Of a DNA stretch of 64,000 nucleotides, positions 46,006-53,986 are shown in pieces (the first letter of the stretch is position 1; each line of letters starts with the position of its first letter). This stretch comes from Sphingomonas spermidinifaciens (GTDB taxonomy: Bacteria > Pseudomonadota > Alphaproteobacteria > Sphingomonadales > Sphingomonadaceae): positions 1,054,001 to 1,118,000 of the forward strand of contig NZ_NWMW01000001.1 in NCBI RefSeq assembly GCF_002351485.1. The letters run 5' to 3'. Position numbers and translations under genes: made by a program. The notes beneath the pieces were generated by a model. It did not search any database, had not been told where the DNA came from, and saw only the letters and a program-made list of their open reading frames with translations.

Positions 46006-47073
46006 TTACGAGATCGCGTTCTCCGCACTCTGGACGATCGCCTCCAGCCGCGCCACAGCCCGCGCCGCCGCGTCGCGCACTGTCTCGTCCTCGTCCCACA
46101 GCAGCGCCGTCACTGCCGGCAGCAGCGACACGTCTCCGCCGTTCCCCGCCGCGATCAGCGCGTTGCGCACCATCCGCGCCCGCCCGATCCGCTTGATCGG
46201 CGAGCCGGCGAACACCTGCCGGAACCCCGCATCGTCGAGCGCCAGCAGCTCGGCGAGCGACGGCGTCACCAGCTCGGCGCGCGGCCAGAACGCGCGGTTA
46301 GCCGCTGCTGCTGCCGCGAACTTGTTCCAGGGGCAGACGGCGAGGCAGTCGTCGCAGCCATAGATGCGGTTGCCCATCGCGTCGGCAATGTCGCCCGGCA
46401 CCGGACCGGCATGCTCGATCGTCCAGTAGGAGATGCACCGCCGCGCATCGAGCCGATAGGGCGAGGGGAACGCATCGGTGGGGCAAGCGCGCTGGCAGGC
46501 GTCGCACGACCCGCAGCGATCGCGCCCCGCCCCGTCGCCGTGAAGCTCCAACGTCGTGTAGATCGCACCGAGGAACAGCCAGCTGCCATGCTCGCGGCTG
46601 ACGAGATTGGTGTGCTTGCCCTGCCATCCGAGCCCCGCCGCCTCGGCCAGCGGCTTTTCCATCACCGGCGCGGTATCGACAAAGACCTTGAGGTCGCCCC
46701 CCGCCTCCCCGACCAGCCAGCGGCCGAGCGCCTTCAGCGCCTTCTTCACGACGTCGTGATAGTCGGCCCCCTGCGCATAGACCGAGATGCGCCCGCGGTC
46801 GCCCACGCCCTCCAGCGCCAGCGGATCGACCGCGGGGGCATAGCTCATGCCGAGCGCGATCACGCTGCGAACCTCGGGCCATAGCCCGGCGGGGCTGGCC
46901 CGCTGGTCGGCGCGGCCCTCCATCCAGATCATGCTGCCGTGAAACCCGTCAGCCAACCACGCGCGCAACCGCTCGCCCGCCCGCGGCGCGGCATCGGCGC
47001 GCGCGAAACCGCATGCGGCGAAGCCGAGCTCGGCCGCCTTGTCGCGGATACGGTCCTCAATCGACTTGTGCAT
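46006..47073 (-). CDS. queG: Epoxyqueuosine reductase QueG
   Basis: 355-residue cobalamin- and iron-sulfur-dependent enzyme for the last step of queuosine tRNA modification, reducing epoxyqueuosine. Two 4Fe-4S motifs are clear: CGSCDACQRACPTDAF and YGCDDCLAVCPWNKF. The N-terminal region has GFHGSMIWM and the active-site region VDTAPVMEKPLAEAAGLGW; a HEAT-like C-terminus follows. The ATG giving MHKSIEDRIR is chosen over a GTG two codons upstream. Confidence 0.97.
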   Translation of the reverse strand: MHKSIEDRIRDKAAELGFAACGFARADAAPRAGERLRAWLADGFHGSMIWMEGRADQRASPAGLWPEVRSVIALGMSYAPAVDPLALEGVGDRGRISVYAQGADYHDVVKKALKALGRWLVGEAGGDLKVFVDTAPVMEKPLAEAAGLGWQGKHTNLVSREHGSWLFLGAIYTTLELHGDGAGRDRCGSCDACQRACPTDAFPSPYRLDARRCISYWTIEHAGPVPGDIADAMGNRIYGCDDCLAVCPWNKFAAAAAANRAFWPRAELVTPSLAELLALDDAGFRQVFAGSPIKRIGRARMVRNALIAAGNGGDVSLLPAVTALLWDEDETVRDAAARAVARLEAIVQSAENAIS

Positions 47074-47140
47074 CGCCACGCCCGCCCGCTACCAGTTTCG
47101 GCGGCGTCGCGCGAATGGCGTGTGGCCGCCGGGGGAATGA

Positions 47141-48067
47141 GTGTTGCAGGCACCCGAACTCGCGCTGGAGGCGCATGGGCTGGTCAAGCTCTTCGGCGAC
47201 CGGCGGGTCGTCGACGGCATCGACATCGCCGTGCCGGCGGGTAGCATCTATGGAGTGCTCGGGCCCAACGGCGCGGGCAAGACGACGACGCTACGCATGC
47301 TGCTCGGCATCCTTGAACCCGATGAGGGGCATCGCACGCTCCTCGGCCATGCCCGCCCGCGCGAGGCGAGCGACCGCGTCGGCTATCTGCCCGAGGAGCG
47401 CGGCCTCTACCCCGGCATGAAGGCGCGGGAAGCCATCGCCTTCATGGGCGCACTCAGGGGGCTCGACTGGCGCACGGGACGAAAGCGGGCCGAGGCGATG
47501 CTGGAAAAAGCGGGCCTGGGTCATGCGATCGACGAAAAGATCCGCAAGCTGTCGAAGGGCATGGCGCAGCTTGTCCAACTGCTCGGTTCGGTCGTGCACG
47601 AGCCCGATTTCATCGTGCTGGACGAACCCTTTTCCGGCCTCGACCCCGTCAACCAGAACCGGCTCGAGGCGCTGATCCATGCGCAGCGCGACCGCGGCGC
47701 GACGATCCTGTTCTCGACCCACGTGATGGCGCATGCCGAGCGGCTCTGCGATCGCCTGACGATCATCGCGCGCGGGCAAGCGCGGTTCGAGGGGACCGTC
47801 GCCGACGCGCGCGCAACCCTGCCCTACCGCGCGCATTATGTGCCGCATTTCCCGAGCGAGAGCCTCCCCGCGCTGCTGCCCGCCGATGCGGTGCGCGAGG
47901 GCGACGGGTGGCGCTTCGTCGTGCCCGACGAGGGAATCGAGCCCCTGCTCTCGCGCCTGATCGCTGCGGGCCACGGCATTTCGGGCCTGTCGATCGAGCG
48001 GCCGAGCCTCCACGACGTGTTCGTCCGCATCGTCGGCCCCGAAGCGCTCGAGGAGGTGCCGGCATGA
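47141..48067 (+). CDS. ABC exporter ATPase, NatA-like
   Basis: 308-residue ATP-binding subunit. Walker A GPNGAGKTT, Q-loop region GYLPEERGLYPGM, signature LSKGM, Walker B FIVLDEPFSGLDP and H-loop FSTHVMAHA are intact. The long C-terminal extension is as in NatA-type exporters. Start GTG 47141, with GGGGGAA upstream. Overlaps the permease gene as ATGA, so the two form one transporter. Substrate unknown (sodium for characterised NatAB). Confidence 0.93.
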   Translation: MLQAPELALEAHGLVKLFGDRRVVDGIDIAVPAGSIYGVLGPNGAGKTTTLRMLLGILEPDEGHRTLLGHARPREASDRVGYLPEERGLYPGMKAREAIAFMGALRGLDWRTGRKRAEAMLEKAGLGHAIDEKIRKLSKGMAQLVQLLGSVVHEPDFIVLDEPFSGLDPVNQNRLEALIHAQRDRGATILFSTHVMAHAERLCDRLTIIARGQARFEGTVADARATLPYRAHYVPHFPSESLPALLPADAVREGDGWRFVVPDEGIEPLLSRLIAAGHGISGLSIERPSLHDVFVRIVGPEALEEVPA

Positions 48068-49299
48068 GCAATGCCCGCCGCCTCCTTCGCCAGACGCTGA
48101 CGATCGCGCGCCGTGACTTCACCGCGACGGTGTTCACGCCGACCTTCCTCCTGTTCCTTTTTGCGCCCTTCCTGTTCATGGGACTGTCGGCGGCGATCGG
48201 CGGCATGGGGGCGGCGAGCATCGCCGAGCGCGGCGAGCGGTCGCTGCGCATCGTCGCGCTGGTCGCGCCCGTCGATCGCGAGGGCGTGCTCGCCGCCGAC
48301 CGCAATCTACGCGCGATCTTTCGCGGCCGCGATGCGCCCCCGGCGCTCGAGCTGCGCAGCGGCATGGGCGACGGGGCGTCCGCCGCACGACGCGAGCTCG
48401 ACCGCCGCGATGCACAGGTGACGGCGGTGCTCTATGGTACGCTCGACCGGCCGACGATCGTCCATGCGCCGATCGGCACGCGATCGGCCGCCTATCTCGC
48501 CGCGCTCGCCGACCAGACGCTGCGCCTGCGGGAAACGGGGGCTGCCCCGCGCAGCACCGCCCGCCTGGTCGAGGTGAAGCGCGCCCGCGCAGCGCCGGTG
48601 GGCCGCGACGAGGGCAGTTTCTTCGCGGTGTTCGCGCTCTTCTTCCTCACCCTGCTGCTCGCGGGCCAGGTCGTCTCCTCAATGGCGGAGGAACGGTCGA
48701 ACAAGGTGATCGAGGTGCTGGCCGCCGCGGTCCCGCTCGAATCGGTGTTCCTCGGCAAGCTGATCGGCATGTTCGGCGTCGCCCTCACCTTCGTCGCATT
48801 CTGGGGCACGATCGCCGCCAATGTCGCGAGCGTGCTGCCCGGCAATGTCGGGGCCACGCTGTCGGCACTGACGCCGGCGATCGGTGGGCCGGCCTTCGCG
48901 GCGCTGTTCGTGGCGTATTTCACGATGGCGTACTTGCTGCTCGGCGCCGTCTTTCTCGGCGTAGGCGCACAGGCGGCGACCCCGCGCGAAATCCAGATGC
49001 TGTCGCTGCCGATCACCATCTTCCAGGTGGCGATGTTCGGCCTTGCCAGTGCCGCGGCGGCGAACCCCGGCGGCTGGATCTCGACGGCGGCGGCGGTGTT
49101 CCCGTTCAGCTCGCCCTTCGCGATGGCCGGCCGGGCGGCGAGCGAGCCGACGCTATGGCCGCATGCACTGGCGCTCGGCTGGCAGCTTGCCTGGGTGGCG
49201 TTGACCGTCACGATCGGCGCGCGCGCCTTTCGCCGCGGCGTGCTCCAGTCGGCGGGACCGAAGCTTCGCTGGTTCCGGCGCGCCGATCCGGTGGGCTGA
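48064..49299 (+). CDS. ABC exporter permease, NatB-like (ABC-2 type)
   Basis: 411-residue membrane subunit. An N-terminal segment (TFLLFLFAPFLFMGLSAAIG), a large periplasmic loop (residues ~55-190), then five C-terminal segments with the ABC-2 signature SMAEERSNKVIEVLAAAVPLESVFLGK. Partner of the preceding ATPase, overlapping by four bases. Confidence 0.92.
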   Translation: MSNARRLLRQTLTIARRDFTATVFTPTFLLFLFAPFLFMGLSAAIGGMGAASIAERGERSLRIVALVAPVDREGVLAADRNLRAIFRGRDAPPALELRSGMGDGASAARRELDRRDAQVTAVLYGTLDRPTIVHAPIGTRSAAYLAALADQTLRLRETGAAPRSTARLVEVKRARAAPVGRDEGSFFAVFALFFLTLLLAGQVVSSMAEERSNKVIEVLAAAVPLESVFLGKLIGMFGVALTFVAFWGTIAANVASVLPGNVGATLSALTPAIGGPAFAALFVAYFTMAYLLLGAVFLGVGAQAATPREIQMLSLPITIFQVAMFGLASAAAANPGGWISTAAAVFPFSSPFAMAGRAASEPTLWPHALALGWQLAWVALTVTIGARAFRRGVLQSAGPKLRWFRRADPVG

Positions 49300-49303
49300 C
49301 GGG

Positions 49304-49561
49304 CTAGGCCGCGATCGCGCCGTCGCCGGTACAGGCGTCGCGCTCGGCGGCGACGGCGGCGGGGCGGGCGCGGCCCATCGTCCAGTTGCCCTGCATCCGC
49401 ACCTTGGGATTGGGCGCACACCAGATCTCGCCATTGGCATCGAGCGCCGTCACCCAGATAAGGTTGTGCTCCGGGCCGTAGTCGATGACCGCAAAGGCGA
49501 GGCCGGGGCCGCGTTCGAGCACATGAACGGGGATCGGCGGATCGAGCTGCTGGAATGACAT
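49304..49561 (-). CDS. Conserved hypothetical protein, 85 residues
   Basis: Short soluble protein with a beta-rich core (HVLERGPGLAFAVIDYGPEH, NLIWVTALDANGEIWCAPNP). Similar proteins are known to me from other sphingomonads, but no function is assigned. Convergent with the ABC permease gene, whose stop is four bases away. Codon-position GC bias supports coding. Confidence 0.7.
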   Translation of the reverse strand: MSFQQLDPPIPVHVLERGPGLAFAVIDYGPEHNLIWVTALDANGEIWCAPNPKVRMQGNWTMGRARPAAVAAERDACTGDGAIAA

Positions 49562-49625
49562 GGGTTATCCTCCGTGCGCCAAGCGCCCAAGGCCATGTTG
49601 CGGTTCCGCGTACTCTCCCCACATA

Positions 49626-50120
49626 ATGTTGATGTCGATCAGCGCCCCCGACCGCCGCGGCTTCCTGTCGAGCGCCGCGCTCGCCGTGCTCGCCACTGCC
49701 TGCGGCTCGCCGCCCTCGCGCGCGGCCGAGCGTTTCCCCTTCAGCCTGACCGAGGCCGAGTGGCGCAAGCGCCTGTCGCCCGCGGCCTATGGCGTGCTGC
49801 GCGAGGGAGATACCGAGCGGCCCTACAGCTCGCCGCTCAACAAGGAGAAGCGCAGGGGCCTCTTCCTATGCGCCGGCTGCGACCTGCCGCTGTTCCTCTC
49901 CTCGACCAAGTTCGAGAGCGGCACCGGCTGGCCAAGCTTCTATGCCGCCCGCGACAATGCCGTGATCGAGCGGGCGGACAATACGCTGGGGATGCGGCGG
50001 ACCGAAATCCTGTGTCGCCGCTGTGGCGGGCATCTGGGCCATGTGTTCGACGACGGGCCGCCGCCGACGGGGCTGCGATATTGCATGAACGGCGTGGCGC
50101 TGAAGTTCCGCCCCGCCTGA
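49626..50120 (+). CDS. msrB: Exported methionine-R-sulfoxide reductase MsrB
   Basis: 164-residue enzyme reducing methionine-R-sulfoxide in proteins. Zinc Cys pairs are CAGC and CRRC; the catalytic Cys is in RYCMNGVAL, and GTGWPSF and GGHLGHVF are typical. Unlike cytoplasmic MsrB it has an N-terminal Tat-like signal (DRRGFLSSAALAVLATAC) ending in a lipobox-like LATAC, so it probably acts in the periplasm, possibly as a lipoprotein. ATG 49626 or 49632 are both possible starts. Confidence 0.93.
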   Translation: MLMSISAPDRRGFLSSAALAVLATACGSPPSRAAERFPFSLTEAEWRKRLSPAAYGVLREGDTERPYSSPLNKEKRRGLFLCAGCDLPLFLSSTKFESGTGWPSFYAARDNAVIERADNTLGMRRTEILCRRCGGHLGHVFDDGPPPTGLRYCMNGVALKFRPA

Positions 50121-50127
50121 ACGCTGA

Positions 50128-50664
50128 TCAGTCGGCGATCACCACCGCGCTATCGACCGCGGCGGGCGCCGCGCTGGCGATCGTCACTTGCGGCAGCTCA
50201 CGCTCGGGCGCGCCATCGGCGTAGATGAATCCGTGTGCCGGGTTGCTGCTGGTGCCGAGGCCACCGATCGGGCCGTACCACACGCGCACCTCCGTCCAGT
50301 CGTTGCCCGGCGACACGTCGATCGCCCGGACATCGGTTTCGATCGCACCGCGGCGCGACCAGTTGGCGTGGGTGAGCAGTACCTCGCGATTGCTGACGAT
50401 TTGCGAGACCATCGCGACATGGCCCATCGGCATCCGGCGGCTCGACGCCATCGCCAGCACCGCGCCGACCTTCGGCGTGTTGCCGCGGTTATAACGGCCC
50501 GCGGCCTGACCCCACCAGGTATTGGCGTTGCCGTGGATCTGGATGCCCGAGATCTTACGGGCATAGGGGGCGCACTGCCAGAACTGCGCGAATGCAGGCG
50601 TGGCCGTCATCAGACAACACGCCACCATCGCGGCGAAACGCGCCGCCAGACCATTCGACTTCAT
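50128..50664 (-). CDS. Secreted CHAP-domain protein
   Basis: 178-residue protein with a signal peptide (FAAMVACCLMTATPAFA) and a CHAP amidase/peptidase domain. The catalytic Cys is in QCAPYARKISGI, followed by HGNANTWWGQA, and the His is in MGHVAMVSQI. The family hydrolyses peptidoglycan cross-links or trypanothione-type amides. Its small size suggests a cell-wall modifying role, but no substrate can be assigned. Confidence 0.9.
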   Translation of the reverse strand: MKSNGLAARFAAMVACCLMTATPAFAQFWQCAPYARKISGIQIHGNANTWWGQAAGRYNRGNTPKVGAVLAMASSRRMPMGHVAMVSQIVSNREVLLTHANWSRRGAIETDVRAIDVSPGNDWTEVRVWYGPIGGLGTSSNPAHGFIYADGAPERELPQVTIASAAPAAVDSAVVIAD

Positions 50665-50985
50665 GGAACCCCCAAGCCCCGTTCTTGCCCGAGCCGGGGT
50701 AAAGCAGGCGAGACGGCGCGCGGGAAGGGCTGGAACCTGTCGATCCGATGAACGGTGGAGCGCGAGCGGTCAATTGAGGAACTGCCGTCGAACTGACTTG
50801 GCAACTGCCTGAATATCGCGCGCCGATCGCGCGAATCTGCGTACTTTGGGGTCAGGCGCGCAAATCGTCGCAACCCGTGTTGCATCGCACCACGATCCAT
50901 GATCCTCTGCATGAACCGGAGCCGACCAAGTGGTTAAGGGGTGCGTTAACCATATGGTCCTACGGTAGGGCGTGCATGATGCGGG
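50665..50985. other. 321-base intergenic region with an inverted repeat
   Basis: No convincing gene on either strand. Contents are the upstream region of the CHAP gene and, near its right end, GGTTAA-N8-TTAACC (50932-50951) about 35 bases before the next start. The first part is GC-rich without clear promoter motifs. Confidence 0.5.
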
Positions 50986-51552
50986 ATGGGTGACAAAGCC
51001 ATGGGTGCGCGAATGAAGCCGGCCGAAGGGGCCATGACGCTTTCGGAAATGAAGGAATTTGCCGGGTTCGCCGCGGCGACGCAGCGTTACGTCCGCCGGT
51101 CGCTCGACATCGGCCTCGACCGTGACGACGCCTTGTCGCGCTGGTCGCGCGACGTAGTCGAGGCCGCGAGCATCCGGGCGCAGGCGCGAATGTACGACCG
51201 GCTGCCCGAATTGCGCGCGATGGTGCCCGACGACAACGGGCTTGACGCGGTCGAGCCGTTCATGGCGCCGCTCGTCACCGTCTCGGCCTTCGACCTTGGC
51301 CAGGGGCGGCTCACCAGCTTCTCGGCCTATCGCTTTCTCTACGAGCGGCTGATCGGGGCGGAAGTGCGGCCCTGGCTGCCCGCGGCCTTCTGTTCGGCCG
51401 CCGCGCTGCCGACGCTGCACCCCGATTTGCGCCGACGGCTGCTCCAGTCGATCAGCGAGGCGGCGGCGACCGCCTCTGGCTGGTCGTCGCGCCAGCCGAG
51501 CTTCTACCCGGCCTGGGTCGAAAAGGTCGACACGACGGCGCTGCCCAACTGA
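50986..51552 (+). CDS. Hypothetical protein, 188 residues
   Basis: Soluble, largely helical protein with no recognised domain (LDAVEPFMAPLVTVSAFDLG, FSAYRFLYERLIGAEVRPWL). There is no signal or membrane segment. The start may be ATG 50986, 51001 or 51013. It follows a TTAA-rich inverted repeat that could be its control site. Codon bias supports coding. Confidence 0.65.
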   Translation: MGDKAMGARMKPAEGAMTLSEMKEFAGFAAATQRYVRRSLDIGLDRDDALSRWSRDVVEAASIRAQARMYDRLPELRAMVPDDNGLDAVEPFMAPLVTVSAFDLGQGRLTSFSAYRFLYERLIGAEVRPWLPAAFCSAAALPTLHPDLRRRLLQSISEAAATASGWSSRQPSFYPAWVEKVDTTALPN

Positions 51553-51568
51553 CGCCGCGCGGCGGCAC

Positions 51569-52036
51569 TCAGTCCGCCGCGCCGTCGATCCGCGACAACA
51601 GGCCGAGCAGCATCCGACGCTCGGCTGCCGAGAGCGGCGCCAGCAGATCGGCCTCGTTCGCGCGGATGCGCTCGACGCCCTGCTCGACCAGCACCTCGCC
51701 CGCAGGCGTCAGTTCGAGCGCGAAGGCACGCCGGTCGGTATCCGACACCCGCCGCGCGACCAGCCCGCGATCGACCAGCTCGTTGACCAGGCTCACCATG
51801 TTGGCGCGCTGGATGCCAAGCGCCTCACCCGCCGCGCCCTGCCGGATGCCGGGATTGTCGTGGACGATCGTCAGCACGCCGAACAGCACCTGGCGCATCC
51901 CCATCGGCCCCACCGTGTCGGCAAACCCGGCGGCGAACCGCTGTGACGCGCGGCGCAGGTGGTAACCGACGAACGTATCGAGCAGCGTCAGCCGCGTGCC
52001 GGCGGAAACGTCGCTGAAATCGTCGATCTCGCCCAC
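51569..52036 (-). CDS. MarR family regulator
   Basis: 155-residue winged-helix regulator. HTH and wing are visible in QGAAGEALGIQRANMVSLVN, ELVDRGLVARRVSDTDRRAF and LTPAGEVLV. GTG 52036 is chosen with GGAG eight bases upstream and because the conserved domain begins soon after; a longer reading would overlap the lipoprotein gene. Probably co-transcribed with it. Target unknown. Confidence 0.88.
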   Translation of the reverse strand: MGEIDDFSDVSAGTRLTLLDTFVGYHLRRASQRFAAGFADTVGPMGMRQVLFGVLTIVHDNPGIRQGAAGEALGIQRANMVSLVNELVDRGLVARRVSDTDRRAFALELTPAGEVLVEQGVERIRANEADLLAPLSAAERRMLLGLLSRIDGAAD

Positions 52037-52040
52037 GCGG

Positions 52041-52283
52041 CTACTCCACACCCGCGGCGTCGTTGCCCGGCGCCTCCAGCGGACTGTCGGGCGCGAGCGG
52101 CTGGATCGACGCGTCATTGGCCGCCGCGTCGATCGAAGTAAGGTTGTCGCCCTCGTAGCTGCGCTCGGCGACGTCCGGCCCCAGCTCACCCTCGGCCAGG
52201 TTGCCGCCCGCATCGCCCCCGCCGCATGCGGCGAGCATCGACAGCGATAAGAGGACCAATGGCTTGCGGATCAACGGTCGCAC
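52041..52283 (-). CDS. Small hypothetical lipoprotein
   Basis: 80-residue protein with signal PLVLLSLSMLAAC and lipobox LAAC (Cys20), then a Gly-rich and acidic low-complexity mature part. No family. It precedes the MarR gene by four bases and starts with GTG, just after the tRNA-Val gene. Confidence 0.6.
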   Translation of the reverse strand: MRPLIRKPLVLLSLSMLAACGGGDAGGNLAEGELGPDVAERSYEGDNLTSIDAAANDASIQPLAPDSPLEAPGNDAAGVE

Positions 52284-52299
52284 CCCCCTTCGCGCGTGA

Positions 52300-52375
52300 T
52301 GGTGGGCGGTGACGGGCTCGAACCGCCGACATCCTCGGTGTAAACGAGGCGCTCTACCAACTGAGCTAACCGCCC
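52300..52375 (-). tRNA. tRNA-Val (anticodon UAC)
   Basis: A 76-base cloverleaf reads GGGCGGTTAGCTCAGTTGGT at the 5' end. The anticodon stem-loop CCTCGTTTACACCGAGG carries TAC, the T-loop is GTTCGAGC, and the acceptor ACCGCCC plus discriminator A is followed by an encoded CCA. Confidence 0.97.
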
Positions 52376-52423
52376 TTCGAAGCGCCGCTGGTTAGGCGAG
52401 CGGTCGCGGTGTCGCAACCCCCG

Positions 52424-53914
52424 TCAGAACGAACCCGGCACCTCGCGCTGTGCGGGGCTGGGCCGCTCGGGCGTCAGGAGCCGCCGCCCGGCGGGCGCGG
52501 CGCTCCGCTCGGCGCTGGCGCTGAGCGCCGCAACGCCGGGACTGATCGGCGTGCAACTGCGCCCCGCAATGAAGCCGAGCGCCGCCGCGACCGATGCCTC
52601 CGCCGGGTCGCCGAGCGGGCGCGAGGAATCGTCGATCGCCTGACAGGTCGAGCGAACAAAAGGGGCAAGGCCGTTATAATAGTCGCCCTGATCATCGCGA
52701 TTGCGCACCGAGAGGGCGACGACGCGCAGCCGGTCGTCGCACTCCGCGCGATCGAGCGCGATCTGGCCGACGGGCTTGCCGAAGGTGTTGGTGCCGATCA
52801 GCGCGACGTCGGACCCCAGATACGGGATCATCGCGTTGACGACGAGCTCGCTGGCCGAGGCGGTGCCGCCAGTCGCGATGAAGGCGATGCGCCGCGGCGT
52901 CACCGTTTCGGTCAGCTGGTTGAAGTTGCGTATCTCGTTCTCGGCGCTTTTTTCGGGGCGGAAGACGACGCGGCTCTGCACGTCGCTGGCGGCCCGCCCG
53001 CCGCCGATCAGGTCGCCCAGCACGCCCGCCACCGACAACAACCCGCCACCATTGTAGCGCAGGTCGATGATGAGGTCGCGCACGCCCGCCGCCTTGAACT
53101 GCGCGAACGCAGACTTGAGCGCGGGTTCGGCCGGGGTGATGAAGGTGCGCAGGTTGACATAGCCGACCTTGCCCCCGGGCGTCTCGAGCACACGCACGCC
53201 CGTCCGCGAGGAAACGGGGGCGATGTCGTACTCGGCCTTGGTCAGCGTGACATCGCGCGTGCCGCTGGCGTCTGATACCCGCAGCACGCGCGTCACACCA
53301 ACATCGGAGGGGCCGAGCGCGGTATTGATGCCGCCGACGCCCTCGGCGGCGATGATGTCCGACACCGTGCGCAGGTTCGACGCGCTGGTGCCGATCGCCA
53401 CGATCTCGGCCCCGCGGTCGAGCCCGGCGGCAAGCGCCGGCGCGCTCTCGAACGCCTCGAGGATGCCCGCCCGGCGGCTGCCCGCGTCGGCGCCCAGGCG
53501 AAAGCCGAAGCCTGCGCTCGATCCCGAGCTGTAAAAGGCATTCTCCTCCGCGATCGAGGTAACATAGGTGAAGAAGCGGTCGCGCCTCTGCCCGCGTGCG
53601 GTCGCGGTCAGCGCATCGACCCAATCGTCGAGGTTGCCGACGCTGGCGGGATCGGGCGCGGCGGGCAGCGTCTCGGGAAACAGATACCATTCGCGCATTT
53701 GCGCCAGTACCCAGTCCTGCCGGGACCGGAGCGAACAGGTGGCCGTCGCGGGCGGGCTGGCGGTCGGCGTCGGAGTGGGTGTCGGCGTCGGGGTCGGGGC
53801 GACGACCGTCGCGCCGGTCCCTCCCTCGCCGCCGCCGCAGGCCGACAGAAGGGCAAGGATCGCGAGCGCAGCCGAAGGGCGCGCGAGGAAACGGTCACGC
53901 ATGAGGCGCAGCAT
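52424..53914 (-). CDS. S41 family (tail-specific) peptidase, lipoprotein
   Basis: 496-residue protease with lipobox LSAC and a (TP)n linker (TPTPTPTPTPTP). A PDZ-like region (FGFRLGADAGSRRAGILEAF) precedes the catalytic S41 domain: YNGGGLLSVAG, the Ser in GGTASASELVVNA and the Lys in NTFGKPVGQ. It probably acts on periplasmic or outer-membrane proteins. ATG 53914 or 53902 may be used. Confidence 0.92.
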   Translation of the reverse strand: MLRLMRDRFLARPSAALAILALLSACGGGEGGTGATVVAPTPTPTPTPTPTASPPATATCSLRSRQDWVLAQMREWYLFPETLPAAPDPASVGNLDDWVDALTATARGQRRDRFFTYVTSIAEENAFYSSGSSAGFGFRLGADAGSRRAGILEAFESAPALAAGLDRGAEIVAIGTSASNLRTVSDIIAAEGVGGINTALGPSDVGVTRVLRVSDASGTRDVTLTKAEYDIAPVSSRTGVRVLETPGGKVGYVNLRTFITPAEPALKSAFAQFKAAGVRDLIIDLRYNGGGLLSVAGVLGDLIGGGRAASDVQSRVVFRPEKSAENEIRNFNQLTETVTPRRIAFIATGGTASASELVVNAMIPYLGSDVALIGTNTFGKPVGQIALDRAECDDRLRVVALSVRNRDDQGDYYNGLAPFVRSTCQAIDDSSRPLGDPAEASVAAALGFIAGRSCTPISPGVAALSASAERSAAPAGRRLLTPERPSPAQREVPGSF

Positions 53915-53986
53915 GACTCGAAATCCTGCTGCTGTCAGCCGGGTAAGCGGGCGCGCGAACGGACCGTTCGCGCACCCGCCGCTCGA

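Noticed and set aside
50932..50951. CtrA binding site
   Set aside because: The spacer between TTAA halves is 8, not 7, bases; kept only as an unassigned inverted repeat.
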